This document shows positions 27,353-38,310 of a DNA stretch of 64,000 nucleotides, piece after piece. Position 1 is the first letter of the stretch. Each line of letters starts with the position of its first letter. The stretch spans positions 1 through 64,000 of the forward strand of contig JAPLOF010000025.1 of the NCBI GenBank assembly GCA_026692665.1, in the 5' to 3' direction. The translations under genes and the position numbers were made by a program. Below the pieces are notes generated by a model, which did not search any database, had not been told where the DNA came from, and was given only the letters and a program-made list of their open reading frames with translations. This DNA comes from Planctomycetota bacterium (GTDB lineage: Bacteria > Planctomycetota > UBA1135 > GCA-002686595).

Positions 27353-27894
27353 CGAGCGTAGGACTCGACGAGCTCGTCCCACTCGCCACGTGCCCGCAGG
27401 ATCGCTTCGGCGAACTCGCGCACGGCGCCGCGGCCTCCGGTCGCGGTGGTGACGAAGTCGGCGCGAGCGCTCACTTCCGTTCGTGCGTCACCGGGCGCGG
27501 CGAAGAAACCCGCGCGGGCTCGCAACCCGAGGTCGGGCATGTCGTCGCCCATCGCGAGCGTCTCCTCGGGGGCGATTCCGAGGCGCGCTTGCAGTCGTTC
27601 GAGCTCGACGCGCTTGTCTTTCACGCGCAGGGCGACGAAGTGGATCCCGAGCTCGACTCCTCGCGCTTCCGTGACGCCGCTTCCGCGTCCGCTGATCCAC
27701 GCCAGCGACAGTCCCGCGTCCGCGAGCCAGCGCAGCGCGATGCCGTCGCGGACGTCGAAACGCTGCATTTCCTGCGGTTTCTGCGTAGCACTGCCGCCGA
27801 TCAACTCGATCGACCCGTCGGTCAGGGTGCCGTCGACGTCGAAGACGACGAGCCGTGCTCGCCGCAGAGCGTCCGTTCGATCCGTAGCGCTCAT
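27349..27894 (-). CDS. kdsC: KDO-8-phosphate phosphatase
   Basis: KdsC removes phosphate from 3-deoxy-D-manno-octulosonate 8-phosphate in LPS inner-core synthesis. The 181-residue HAD-C0 type protein has LVVFDVDGTLTDGSIEL (nucleophile Asp in DVDGT), RFDVRDGIALRWLADAGL, AWISGRGSG, VKDKRVELE and ETLAMGDDMPDLGLRARAGF. These are typical of KdsC, which lacks a cap domain. It lies between kdsD (4-bp gap) and the Lpt fusion (4-bp overlap), the same order as the kdsD-kdsC-lptC locus of enterobacteria. Confidence 0.93.
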   Translation of the reverse strand: MSATDRTDALRRARLVVFDVDGTLTDGSIELIGGSATQKPQEMQRFDVRDGIALRWLADAGLSLAWISGRGSGVTEARGVELGIHFVALRVKDKRVELERLQARLGIAPEETLAMGDDMPDLGLRARAGFFAAPGDARTEVSARADFVTTATGGRGAVREFAEAILRARGEWDELVESYAR

Positions 27895-27898
27895 GACC

Positions 27899-28888
27899 TC
27901 AGATCCGCACGTCCAGGAGATCCTGGACGTCGACGAGGCCGAGCGGCCGACGCTCGGCGTCCACGACCGGGATCTGGTCGATGCGGTGCTCGCGCAGCAG
28001 GTGCTGCGCCTCCTCGACGAGTTGGTCGGGCCCGATCACCTTGGGTTTCTTGCCCATGTGCGCGTCGACGACGTCCCCGACGTCGATGCGACCCGCGTGC
28101 TCGAGCAGACGCGCCAGGTCTCCGTGCGTGAAGATCCCGATCAGCTTCCCCGCGACGTCCACCACCAGCGCCGCCCCCGGCCGGCCCGGAGTCCGGTTCA
28201 TGACCAGGACGACGTCGCGAATCGTGGTGCCGAGCGGCACGACCGGCATCTGATCGCCCGTGCGCATGACCTCGCGCACCCGCATCAGCTTGCGGCCGAG
28301 CGCTCCGGCCGGGTGGTACAGCGCGTACTCCTCGCGGCTGAAATGGCGCTCCTGGGAAACGACCATCGCGAGCGCGTCCCCCATCGCGAGCATCGCGGAG
28401 GTGCTGGCCGTCGGCGCGAGGTTCATCGGGCAGGCCTCCTGGACACGTCCGATGTCGAGCACGCAGTCCGCGTGCCTTCCGATGGACGACTCCGGAGCGC
28501 CGGTCAGGGCCACGATGGGCGCTCCGATCTTGCGCGCCGGACCGAGCAGGGCGATCACCTCGGCCGACTCGCCCGAGTTCGACAGCACGAGCAGCACGTC
28601 GCGCCCTCGCAACCGCCCGAGGTCGCCGTGCCGCGCCTCGGTCGGGTGCAGGAACGAAGACGGCGTGCCCGTGGAAGCCAGCGTGGCCGAGATCTTCTGC
28701 GCCACGAGCCCGGCCTTGCCGACGCCGCTCGCGACCACCTGGCCCTCGCACGCGAGCAGCATGTCGACGGCCCGGACGAAGCGCGCGTCGAGACGAGCCT
28801 CGAGCCCCGCGATCGTGCGCGCTTCCACGCGGACGACTTCGGCCGCCCGGGCCAGCAAGATCTCGGTGCGATCGCTCGGTGTGGCCAC
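27899..28888 (-). CDS. kdsD: Arabinose-5-phosphate isomerase (SIS-CBS)
   Basis: KdsD (KpsF/GutQ family) makes D-arabinose 5-phosphate, the precursor of KDO. The 329-residue protein has an SIS domain (VVASGVGKAGLVAQKISATLASTGTPS; SNSGESAEVIALL; ALTGAPES; MAMVVSQERHFSREEYALYHPAGALGRKL) and two C-terminal CBS domains (VREVMRTGDQMPVVP; GDVVDAHMGKKPKVIGPDQL). The GTG at 28888 has GGGAGG about 11 bp upstream and gives the usual N-terminus. It is the first gene of the LPS operon. The catalytic SIS motifs are intact. Confidence 0.93.
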   Translation of the reverse strand: MATPSDRTEILLARAAEVVRVEARTIAGLEARLDARFVRAVDMLLACEGQVVASGVGKAGLVAQKISATLASTGTPSSFLHPTEARHGDLGRLRGRDVLLVLSNSGESAEVIALLGPARKIGAPIVALTGAPESSIGRHADCVLDIGRVQEACPMNLAPTASTSAMLAMGDALAMVVSQERHFSREEYALYHPAGALGRKLMRVREVMRTGDQMPVVPLGTTIRDVVLVMNRTPGRPGAALVVDVAGKLIGIFTHGDLARLLEHAGRIDVGDVVDAHMGKKPKVIGPDQLVEEAQHLLREHRIDQIPVVDAERRPLGLVDVQDLLDVRI

Positions 28889-29489
28889 GCTTCTGCGGCC
28901 TCCCTGAAAAGACGCCGAAGCACGCGACGCGGCCTGCCCGCAGCCGCGCGCGACGACTGCGCGGATTCTAGGGACCCCGGGGGTCGGTGCAAGCGGACCG
29001 TTCCGCGCACGGCGTGACCCGACCGACTCCAGAGAGCGAGGGAGAGTCCTCCAACGTCCGCATGCCGCGCGCGCGCGGCGCGAGAGGTCCGTCGCGCCTT
29101 CGGTCGCGAGTTCGGACGGCATGAGGTCGGCCTCACGCTCCTCCAGGACGCTCGCCCTTCGAGCAAGGCGTCCGCGCCGGCGCACCGCGGGCGCTTCTCG
29201 AGCCGGGCCTCCAGCCAGGCCACCGGCCCCACGGAGCACACCGAGTCCGATCTCGACCGGGAGGACGCTCGGGAGAGGCTCGGCTCCCTCCGCGGGCCCA
29301 ACCCGGCCCGGAAACCTGCGTCCGTCGCCGACCACCCGGGAGTCCGCCGCCTGCGCGCCGTTCCCCGCGCCGTGCGCGCTGCTACGATGCGCCGACGAGG
29401 GGCTCCGAGCCGGTCCGCGCCGGCCGGGAGGCCCTCGCATCCGAGGAACCGCCATCTCCCCGTCCCCGCTCGACCGTCTGCGCCTCTTC
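28889..29489. other. Intergenic region, 601 bp, divergent promoters
   Basis: The gap separates the divergent kdsD and site-2 protease genes. I find no gene, RNA or repeat that I can defend. Open frames that cross it have random composition. It must contain promoters in both directions. Confidence 0.4.
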
Positions 29490-30242
29490 GTGGGCGGAGC
29501 CCCGATCGCCGTCGCCGCCCCCGTCGTCGTCCCGGTCGCGCCGGCCGTCCTCGACGGGCAGTTCGGCGTCCTCTACATCGGGCTCTCGCTGGCGTTGCTC
29601 GTCCTGTCCCTCGGCATCCACGAGGCGGCGCACGCCTACGCGGCGCTCAAGTGCGGAGACCCGACGGCGCGCGACATGGGGCGCTTGACGCTCAACCCGA
29701 TCCCCCACATCGACCTGTGGTGGACCATCCTGATCCCGGGGATGTTCCTCTACGTCTCGAACGGCGCGTTCCTCTTCGGCGGCGCGAAGCCGGTCCCCGT
29801 GGACTTCCACCGCCTGAAGCACCCCTGGCGCGACATGTCCATCGTCGCGATCGCGGGACCGCTCTCGAATCTGCTGCTGGTCGGCGTCTTCTTCGCGCTG
29901 TGGAAGTTCTTCGTCGAGACCGGCTACTACAACGGCGCCGCCGAGGGCGCGTACCAGCGCACGGCGGACCTCCTGCCCAGCGTCCTGAAGTCGGCGGTCT
30001 TCGCGAATGCGATCCTCTTCGTGTTCAACCTGATCCCGGTTCCGCCGCTCGACGGCTCCCGTATCCTGACCTGGTTGCTGCCGTCGCGACTGCGCGAGTC
30101 GTACAACTCGGTCGGCGTCTTCGGGCTCATCATCGTCTTCCTGCTCATGCGCTGGGACCCGTTCGCGTACCAGATCTCGCGTCTCATGAACCTCGTCGTT
30201 CGCGGCGCGGAGCAAGTCGTCACGCTGGGAGGCCTGTGGTGA
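29490..30242 (+). CDS. Site-2 protease family membrane metallopeptidase (M50)
   Basis: A 250-residue polytopic membrane peptidase. The zinc-binding HExxH motif is in LGIHEAAHAYAALKCGD (H44, E45, H48), and the second signature is NLIPVPPLDGSRI. At least five hydrophobic helices are visible. This compact subgroup, with FGGAKPVPVDFHRLKHPWRDM, is the SREBP-cleaving-type M50 family often found beside scpA. The GTG at 29490 is the first start in frame that leaves an ordinary N-terminus; the open frame continues upstream to 29121 with low-complexity residues. The stop overlaps the scpA start (GTGA). Confidence 0.87.
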   Translation: MGGAPIAVAAPVVVPVAPAVLDGQFGVLYIGLSLALLVLSLGIHEAAHAYAALKCGDPTARDMGRLTLNPIPHIDLWWTILIPGMFLYVSNGAFLFGGAKPVPVDFHRLKHPWRDMSIVAIAGPLSNLLLVGVFFALWKFFVETGYYNGAAEGAYQRTADLLPSVLKSAVFANAILFVFNLIPVPPLDGSRILTWLLPSRLRESYNSVGVFGLIIVFLLMRWDPFAYQISRLMNLVVRGAEQVVTLGGLW

Positions 30243-31096
30243 GCGAAACCGGCTACACCGTCCGCCTCGATCGTGTCTTCCAGGGACCGATGGACCTGCT
30301 CTTGCACCTCGTGCGCGAGCAGGAAGTCGAGATCCACGAGGTCGAGATCTCGCGCGTGCTGAAGGGCTACCTCGAGTACCTCCACGCGATGAAGGAGCTC
30401 GACATCGAGGTCGCCGGCGAGTTCCTCGTCATGGCGGCGACGCTCATGGCGATCAAGAGCCGCTCGCTCCTCCCGCGCGAGAACGTGGATCTCGAAGAGG
30501 GCCTCGATCCCAAGGACGAGCTGATCCAACGCCTCATCGAGTACCGCCGCTTCCGCGAAGCGTCCGAGGACCTGGGAACGCGTTTCGCCGTCCGGTCCCT
30601 GCAGCATCCGCGCGGCGCGAGCCCCGTTCCCGAGCCCGAGGGCGGCCGGGAGTTCGAGCTGGGCGAGGTCACGACATGGGATCTCCTGGCGCAGTTCTCG
30701 CGCCTCATGCGCGAGACGCTGGCGAACCGCCCGCACCAGGTCACGCGCGACCGCCGGCCGCTGCGCCACTTCGTGGAGGAGATGGCGCGCATCCTCACGG
30801 AACGGCGCGGCAGCTCGCTCAGGGACCTCGTGTTCGCGGTCGATGCGGAGCCTACGCGCGAATCCCTGATCGGGTCGTTCTGCGCGCTGCTCGAGCTCGC
30901 GCGGCTCGGTCTCGTGCGCCTCACCCAGGAAGCGCCGACGAGCGAGATCGCCATCGACCTGCGCGACGACCTCCCGGCCCCGGTGAGCGACATCCTGCGC
31001 GACACCGTCTTCGACGACGAGGGACAGGCCGCCAGCCAGGAAACTCCTGCGCAGCAAGTCCCGGCGAACGCGACCGACGCTTCCGCGCAGGGCTAG
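30239..31096 (+). CDS. scpA: Segregation and condensation protein A
   Basis: ScpA is the kleisin of the SMC-ScpAB complex that compacts and segregates the chromosome. The 285-residue protein has the conserved start YTVRLDRVFQGPMDLLLHLVREQEVEIHEVEI and EFLVMAATLMAIKSRSLLPR, then the C-terminal winged-helix segment GSSLRDLVFAVDAEPTRESLIGSFCALLELARLGLVRLTQE. The GTG start overlaps the site-2 protease stop by 4 bp, a pairing common across bacteria. scpB does not follow directly; a 176-bp gap and a thioredoxin gene do. Confidence 0.93.
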   Translation: MSETGYTVRLDRVFQGPMDLLLHLVREQEVEIHEVEISRVLKGYLEYLHAMKELDIEVAGEFLVMAATLMAIKSRSLLPRENVDLEEGLDPKDELIQRLIEYRRFREASEDLGTRFAVRSLQHPRGASPVPEPEGGREFELGEVTTWDLLAQFSRLMRETLANRPHQVTRDRRPLRHFVEEMARILTERRGSSLRDLVFAVDAEPTRESLIGSFCALLELARLGLVRLTQEAPTSEIAIDLRDDLPAPVSDILRDTVFDDEGQAASQETPAQQVPANATDASAQG

Positions 31097-31272
31097 CCGC
31101 GGGGCAGTCACCGCCGGACCACCGGTCCGCCTCCCGCTCGTCCCCGGCCTTTCCACGCGCGCATCTGGACGCACACGCGATCCCGTCCCATAGTCTGGGC
31201 CCGATCCAACGGACGCCGCCACGCTTCGAGCTGCGCGCCCGGACAACGACCGCGAAGCCGCACTCGACCTCC

Positions 31273-31599
31273 ATGAGCAACGCCACCGACGTCACCGACA
31301 CCACCTGGGATGCAGCCGTCACGCAGAGCACGACTCCGGTCCTGGTGGACTTCTGGGCGAGCTGGTGCGGGCCGTGCAAGGCGATGTCCCCGTGGGTCGA
31401 CAAGCTCGCGCAGGAATTCCAGGGCCGTCTGAAGGTCGTGAAGCTGAACACGGAAGACAACCCCGAGGTTCCTTCGCGTTACGGCATCAGCGCGATCCCG
31501 ACCTTCCTCCTGATCAAGAACGGCAGCGTCGTGAAGCAAGTCGTCGGCCAGATGCCGTACGACAAGCTCAAGGCCGCGGTCGAGCCGCACCTCTCGTGA
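31273..31599 (+). CDS. trxA: Thioredoxin
   Basis: A 108-residue single-domain thioredoxin, the standard protein disulfide reductase of the cytosol. It has VLVDFWASWCGPCKAMSPWVDKLA with the WCGPC active site, then TEDNPEVPSRYGISAIPTFLLIKNGSVVKQVVG with the cis-proline. Length and motif spacing are canonical. ATG 31273 gives the expected N-terminus; an open frame runs further upstream without homology. It is the second thioredoxin in the window. Confidence 0.93.
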   Translation: MSNATDVTDTTWDAAVTQSTTPVLVDFWASWCGPCKAMSPWVDKLAQEFQGRLKVVKLNTEDNPEVPSRYGISAIPTFLLIKNGSVVKQVVGQMPYDKLKAAVEPHLS

Positions 31600-31682
31600 T
31601 CGCGGACCGGGCGTCGTCATCGCCCGCCGACCTCCTTCCCCGCCGATCGTGACCTTCGGCTGACTTCCTTCGCGAGGCCCGA

Positions 31683-32627
31683 GTGCGCGTCGTCTTCCTG
31701 GGCTCGCCGCCGTTCGCCACGCCGGTCTTCGCGAGCCTCGTGGCGAGCGCGCGCCACTCGGCGATCGCGCTGGTGACGAGACCCGACAAGCCGCGGGGCC
31801 GCGGGATGCACGTCGCGACCTCCCCGCTCGTCGAGCTGGCGCGGGCCAACTCGATCCCGGTGCTGCAGCCCGAGCGCGCCCGTGGCCCGGAGTTCCTCGC
31901 CGCGCTGCGACAACTCGCGCCGGACGCGCTCCTCGTGGCGAGCTACGGCGAGATCCTGCGCCAAGACGTGCTCGACGTCGCGCCTCACGGTGCCTTCAAC
32001 GTGCACGCCTCCCTCCTCCCGCGACACCGTGGCGCATCGCCCATCCAGGCGGCGATCCTCGCCGGGGACGAGGAGACCGGCGTCGCGGTCCAGCGCATGG
32101 TGCTCGCGCTCGACGAAGGCGACATCGTCCACGAGGAGCGCACGCGCATCGGCCCTCACGAGAATGCGGGCGAACTCCTGGCGCGCCTCGCGGATCTCGG
32201 CGCCATCGCCGCGCTGCGCGCGCTCGACTCGATCGAAGCCGGCACGGTGAAGCCGCGGCCGCAGGATCCGGCCCTGGCCACCTACGCCCGACGGATCCTG
32301 AAGGAGGAGGGCGCGATCGACTGGACGCTCGACGCCGCCGCGATCGACCGTCACGTGCGCGCGCACACGCCGTGGCCGGGTGCTCGCACGACCGGGCCGG
32401 CTGCGGCCGAACTGACCCTGCTCGACGTCGTTCCCAGCCCGGACCACGTCCACGCCGCTCCACCCGGAACCCTGCTCGCGGTGAACCCCGCGCTTCTCGT
32501 CGCCTGCGGACGCGGAGCCCTCGAGATCCGGGCCCTGAAGCCGGCGGGCAAGGGTCGCATGGACGCACTCGCCTGGTTGCGCGGCGCGCGTCTCGAAGTC
32601 GGCGCGCGCTTCGGATCCGCTCCTTGA
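31683..32627 (+). CDS. fmt: Methionyl-tRNA formyltransferase
   Basis: Fmt formylates initiator Met-tRNA using 10-formyl-tetrahydrofolate. The 314-residue protein has VRVVFLGSPPFATPVFASLV, VTRPDKPRGRG, the catalytic-site block LLVASYGEILRQDVLDVAPHGAFNVHASLLPRHRGASPIQAAILAGDEETGVAVQRM (Asn, His and Asp typical of the family) and the C-terminal oligonucleotide-binding domain ending IRALKPAGKGRMDALAWLRG. The GTG start at 31683 is family-typical. The stop overlaps the start of the rsmB-like gene (TTGA), the common fmt-rsmB arrangement. No def gene is seen nearby. Confidence 0.94.
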   Translation: MRVVFLGSPPFATPVFASLVASARHSAIALVTRPDKPRGRGMHVATSPLVELARANSIPVLQPERARGPEFLAALRQLAPDALLVASYGEILRQDVLDVAPHGAFNVHASLLPRHRGASPIQAAILAGDEETGVAVQRMVLALDEGDIVHEERTRIGPHENAGELLARLADLGAIAALRALDSIEAGTVKPRPQDPALATYARRILKEEGAIDWTLDAAAIDRHVRAHTPWPGARTTGPAAAELTLLDVVPSPDHVHAAPPGTLLAVNPALLVACGRGALEIRALKPAGKGRMDALAWLRGARLEVGARFGSAP

Positions 32628-33856
32628 ACGCGCGCGTCGTCGCCTGGCATCTGTTGCGCGAGACGCGCATCCTGACTCGCCGCGCGGTCCTGCGAGCCGT
32701 CCGCGACGCGGACCTCCAACCACGCGACCGCTCACTGCTCGTGCACATCCTCGGCGCCGAACTCCGCCGCCGCACTGCGCTGCGCGCGATCGCCGAGCAC
32801 TACGCCGAACGCCGCTTACGCCCGGACGTCGCGCTCTTCGCCCACATCGGCCTGGCGCAGCTCCTGTTCCTCGACGACGTCCCGGATCATGCGGCGATCT
32901 CGGAGACGGTCGAGTCCGCGCGCACGGCTCTCGGCGAACGGCCCTCCGCGGCCGTCAACGCGCTGCTGCGCCGCGTCCAGCGCGAGGTCCGTCGCGGAGC
33001 GAGCGGCGACGTTCGTCGCGATGTCCCCGTCGCGGACATCCACTTCGAGCAGGCCGTCTTCGCCGATCCGGTCGCCCACTGGCTCCTGTGGGCCGAACAG
33101 GCGCTGTCTCTGCCTGTCCCCATCGGCCGGCGCTGGCGCAACCGTCTCGGAGCCGAGACCGCGGAAGGGCTCGCGCGCTCCATGATCGAGCCGCCCGACG
33201 TTTCGCTCCTCGTGTTGCGCGGAGAGGTCGGGCTCGTCGCCCAGGAACTCGCCGACTCCTCTCCGCGGCCCTCGGCGCATCCGCGCATGCTGCTCTTCCC
33301 GGCCGCGTCGCTTCGTACCGTTCGCGCGAGCGATGCCCTGCGCCGCGGTGACGCAGTCCTGCTGGGCGAGGCCCTCGTCCGGGCCGCGGAACTCGTCGGT
33401 GCCGCACCGGGCGAGCGCGTGATCGAGCTGCGCGCGAGAATGCGCTCGCCGAATCCTGCTCTGGCGCAATCAGGCGCCGACGTCGTTCTCCATGGACTCG
33501 AGAGCGCGCCGACCACGGGCTTCGACGCGGCTTTCCTCGCTGCGCCCTCCAGCGACACCGGCATCCTGGGGGCCAGACCGCAAGCGCGTTGGCGTTTCGA
33601 CGCGGCGCGCTCGGCGGCGCTCGCAACCGCCCAGGTGTCGCTGCTGACCAGGGCCGCAGCCGCGGTTCGTTCCGGCGGACGCCTCGTCTACGCGACACGC
33701 AGCATCGAACCCGACGAGAACCAGCGCCGCATCCGGGCGTTCCTCGCCACGGAACCCGAGTGGTCTCTGGCCGCGGAGATCGAATCGCTGCCCGCCGTAC
33801 GCGGTGCGAGCGGACCCGTCGACGGCGGCTACGCGGCGCGGCTCGAGCGACGCTGA
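32624..33856 (+). CDS. Degenerate RsmB-like protein (16S rRNA m5C967 methyltransferase homologue)
   Basis: The 410-residue protein has the NusB-type N-terminal RNA-binding domain (LNARVVAWHLLRETRILTRRAVLRAV; SVNALL-like SAAVNALLRRVQREV) and a recognisable but eroded RsmB methyltransferase domain. The motif IV block PCSGTG reads APSSDTGILGARPQARW (S309 for Cys) and the motif VI block STCS reads VYATRSIEPDENQRRI (R359 for the catalytic Cys). The SAM-binding DLCAAPGGKT is ELRARMRSPN, with part of the Rossmann core missing. It is probably inactive, but it is not interrupted. It sits right after fmt, exactly where rsmB belongs. Confidence 0.8.
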   Translation: MNARVVAWHLLRETRILTRRAVLRAVRDADLQPRDRSLLVHILGAELRRRTALRAIAEHYAERRLRPDVALFAHIGLAQLLFLDDVPDHAAISETVESARTALGERPSAAVNALLRRVQREVRRGASGDVRRDVPVADIHFEQAVFADPVAHWLLWAEQALSLPVPIGRRWRNRLGAETAEGLARSMIEPPDVSLLVLRGEVGLVAQELADSSPRPSAHPRMLLFPAASLRTVRASDALRRGDAVLLGEALVRAAELVGAAPGERVIELRARMRSPNPALAQSGADVVLHGLESAPTTGFDAAFLAAPSSDTGILGARPQARWRFDAARSAALATAQVSLLTRAAAAVRSGGRLVYATRSIEPDENQRRIRAFLATEPEWSLAAEIESLPAVRGASGPVDGGYAARLERR

Positions 33857-33880
33857 CCGGGGCTTCCGGGTGCCAGGCGA

Positions 33881-34567
33881 TCAGCGCGCCGCGTCCAACG
33901 ACTCGATCGTGAAGTCGTCGAACCAGGTCACGCTGTCGGCCTTCGTCCACAGTCCGGCCTTGCCAGCCCGCTCCAGCGTCGTGTCCTCGACGGAGAGGAG
34001 CGTCGTCCCGTCGTATTCGATGCGGAACGTGCTGCCGCGCGCCTCGACGAGCAGCTTGTGCCAGGCTTTGGCCACGTTCGCGGTCGCGCTCCCGAGTTGG
34101 GTCCGCACTCCGCCGACGACCCGATAGAAGCGCACGTTGCGCTCGAGCGCGTTCACGCGCGCCATGTAGTACGTGTCCGGATCGCGATAGCGCAGCACGA
34201 TCCCGGCCGCCTGGTCGATCTCCCCGCTCCGCGTCTGGAACTGGACCGAGACGCGGGCGTCACGCGCGTCGACCGCCTTCGCGATGCACAACGGAAAACG
34301 CGACTCGGTCGGATCGGGGTTCGTCTGTGCCAGCACCTGGCCGCGCAGGGGTGCGCCGTCGCCGGGCTGCACGATCCAATTCCCGAGCGGGCCTTCGCCC
34401 GTGCGCTCGCTCATGAACCCGCTGGGGGTCTCTCCGAGGGCGCCGCTCTCGAAGTCGAACCGCGTCGCCGAGCGCTGCACGAGGCCACCCTCGCCCTTGG
34501 AAGCGGACTCCGTCCCCACGCATCCCAAGACGCAGAAGAGTCCACAGAGCCAGATCGTGCGCGGCAT
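33881..34567 (-). CDS. Lipoprotein with a DUF1080/LamG-like beta-sandwich
   Basis: The 228-residue protein has a lipoprotein signal (MPRTIWLCGLFCVLGCVG; Cys after LG). The mature domain resembles the concanavalin-like DUF1080 (3-keto-disaccharide hydrolase-like) fold: FDFESGALGETPSGF, GIVLRYRDPDTYYMARVNALERNVRFYRVVGG, AWHKLLVEARGSTFRIEYDGTTLLSVEDTTL and AGKAGLWTKADSVTWFDDFTIE. Proteins of this group bind or process carbohydrates at the cell surface. No catalytic residues can be assigned. It converges with the rsmB-like gene. Confidence 0.68.
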   Translation of the reverse strand: MPRTIWLCGLFCVLGCVGTESASKGEGGLVQRSATRFDFESGALGETPSGFMSERTGEGPLGNWIVQPGDGAPLRGQVLAQTNPDPTESRFPLCIAKAVDARDARVSVQFQTRSGEIDQAAGIVLRYRDPDTYYMARVNALERNVRFYRVVGGVRTQLGSATANVAKAWHKLLVEARGSTFRIEYDGTTLLSVEDTTLERAGKAGLWTKADSVTWFDDFTIESLDAAR

Positions 34568-34652
34568 GCCGATGTCCCCGTGCGCGGCTCGACGACTCCG
34601 CGCTGACGCGCAGCCTACCGCATCTCGCTGGCCTTCACGATCCGCCGCCCGA

Positions 34653-35252
34653 TCAGCCCACGCCCGTGTCCGGCTGGCCGGTGCCCAGATCGAACTGAAC
34701 GGCTGCATCCGCGGCGTCGAAGATGTTGCCCCACTCCGGATTCGACAGCACCGCGCCGGCCTGTGCCGCGACCGTGATCGCGCCCGGCAACGTGGCGTGG
34801 AGCTTCGGCGCGAGGTTCTGGTCGATCCACCGCCGATTGCTCTGCACGGAACCGACCACGGGGAGGACCGTGAGCTCGCCCTCGGCGATCGGGATCCCGC
34901 TCAGGACCTCGGCCAATACCAGCCCGGGCATGGAAACCGTCAGCACGCTCCCGAATCGTCCCATGGGAACGAGGCCGTGCTCCGCGAGATACGCGATGTC
35001 GAGCCCGTCGAGCGCGCGCGCATCCGGCTTGCACAACTCGAGCGGCAGGAACGGCAGGTTGTAGATCTCCGCCACGACCTTCCCGAGTTCCCAGTCCCCG
35101 ACGAGGTTCGCGTTCACGATCGACTCGACGAACGAGGCGTGTCCGTGCCCGCTGAGTTGCATGGCCTCGCGCAGGGCCTGCGATTCGCACAGGCCGCGGT
35201 CGATCAGCGCGTCCGAGAGCCTCTGGTAGTCGAGCCGTTGGTGGAGCTTCAC
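34653..35252 (-). CDS. Stand-alone GspE/PilB N-terminal (MshEN-like) domain protein
   Basis: A 199-residue soluble protein that resembles the N-terminal domain of type II secretion/type IV pilus ATPases (MshEN). It has LSDALIDRGLCESQALREAMQLS and LVGDWELGKVVAEIYNLPFLPLELCKPDARAL, then AEHGLVPMGRFGSVLTVSMPGLVL. No ATPase domain follows. MshEN domains can bind cyclic-di-GMP, so a regulatory role is possible (inference). The start is a GTG at 35252. It lies downstream of gyrB in the same direction, 241 bp away. Confidence 0.62.
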   Translation of the reverse strand: MKLHQRLDYQRLSDALIDRGLCESQALREAMQLSGHGHASFVESIVNANLVGDWELGKVVAEIYNLPFLPLELCKPDARALDGLDIAYLAEHGLVPMGRFGSVLTVSMPGLVLAEVLSGIPIAEGELTVLPVVGSVQSNRRWIDQNLAPKLHATLPGAITVAAQAGAVLSNPEWGNIFDAADAAVQFDLGTGQPDTGVG

Positions 35253-35493
35253 GTCGTGGGTCCGGTCGCACGCGGGCCCGGCATGGGATCCGACGTACGT
35301 GCTCCGCTATCGGCGTGGGAACCGATCGACCCTGAGGTGGAAGAGCTTTCCTGGTCGGCCTCTGGAGGAAGGGTCGGCCCCCGATGGGATCCACGGGGCC
35401 GGAACGCCACGCGAGACCGGAAGTCGGTGGCAGCCCATTGGGTCCGCCGTCGCTACCGACGTGCTGCGGCTGCGAGTTGGGTCTCGCCCCCCC

Positions 35494-37932
<2,439 letters not shown>

Positions 37933-38310
37933 TCAGTTCCTGGCCTTGAAGGCGATGCTTCGCACGTCCGCGGTCCCGAGCAGCTGGTTCACCCGCGCGC
38001 GCAGCTCCTCGCCGCGGAAGGACACGAGTTCGTGGTAGTGACTGGCCGAATCGACCTCGACGGTCAGGACTCCGCGCGCGAACCGGACTGGACGTGCTCG
38101 CCGCGCCAGGTCCGCCCCAGCCGCGGAGTCGAACGCCGCATAGACCGGAGATTCCGAGCGTCGACGCGCCAAGCCCGTCTCGCGCAGATACGACGCGAGC
38201 GAGTCCTGCAACGAGGACACGCCCCTGCGCCCGCCGCGTTCGACGCGCCCGAAAGCCGCGCGCAACTCGCCGTCGTGCCGCGCCTGATCGATCCCGACCG
38301 GTTGCTTCAC
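37933..38310 (-). CDS. dciA: DciA-type DnaB helicase loader (DUF721)
   Basis: DciA is the ancestral loader that places the replicative helicase DnaB on DNA in bacteria lacking DnaC/DnaI. The 125-residue protein carries the DUF721 KH-like domain: LQDSLASYLRETGLARR, PVYAAFDSAAGADLARRARPVRFARGVLTVEVDSASHYHELVSFRGEELRARVNQLLG and VRSIAFKARN. It overlaps the dnaN stop by 4 bp (GTGA), and gyrB begins 3 bp downstream. It occupies the place where recF-dciA is found in many other bacteria. Confidence 0.88.
   Translation of the reverse strand: MKQPVGIDQARHDGELRAAFGRVERGGRRGVSSLQDSLASYLRETGLARRRSESPVYAAFDSAAGADLARRARPVRFARGVLTVEVDSASHYHELVSFRGEELRARVNQLLGTADVRSIAFKARN

Noticed and set aside
27021..27389. 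Alternative longer N-terminus of the Lpt fusion from 27382
   Set aside because: The ATG at 27352 overlaps kdsC by the usual ATGA and gives the membrane anchor at the very N-terminus; the extra 10 residues are not needed.
28889..29489. Possible gene or RNA in the 600-bp gap
   Set aside because: Candidate frames show no family motif or start signal; I prefer to call it non-coding.
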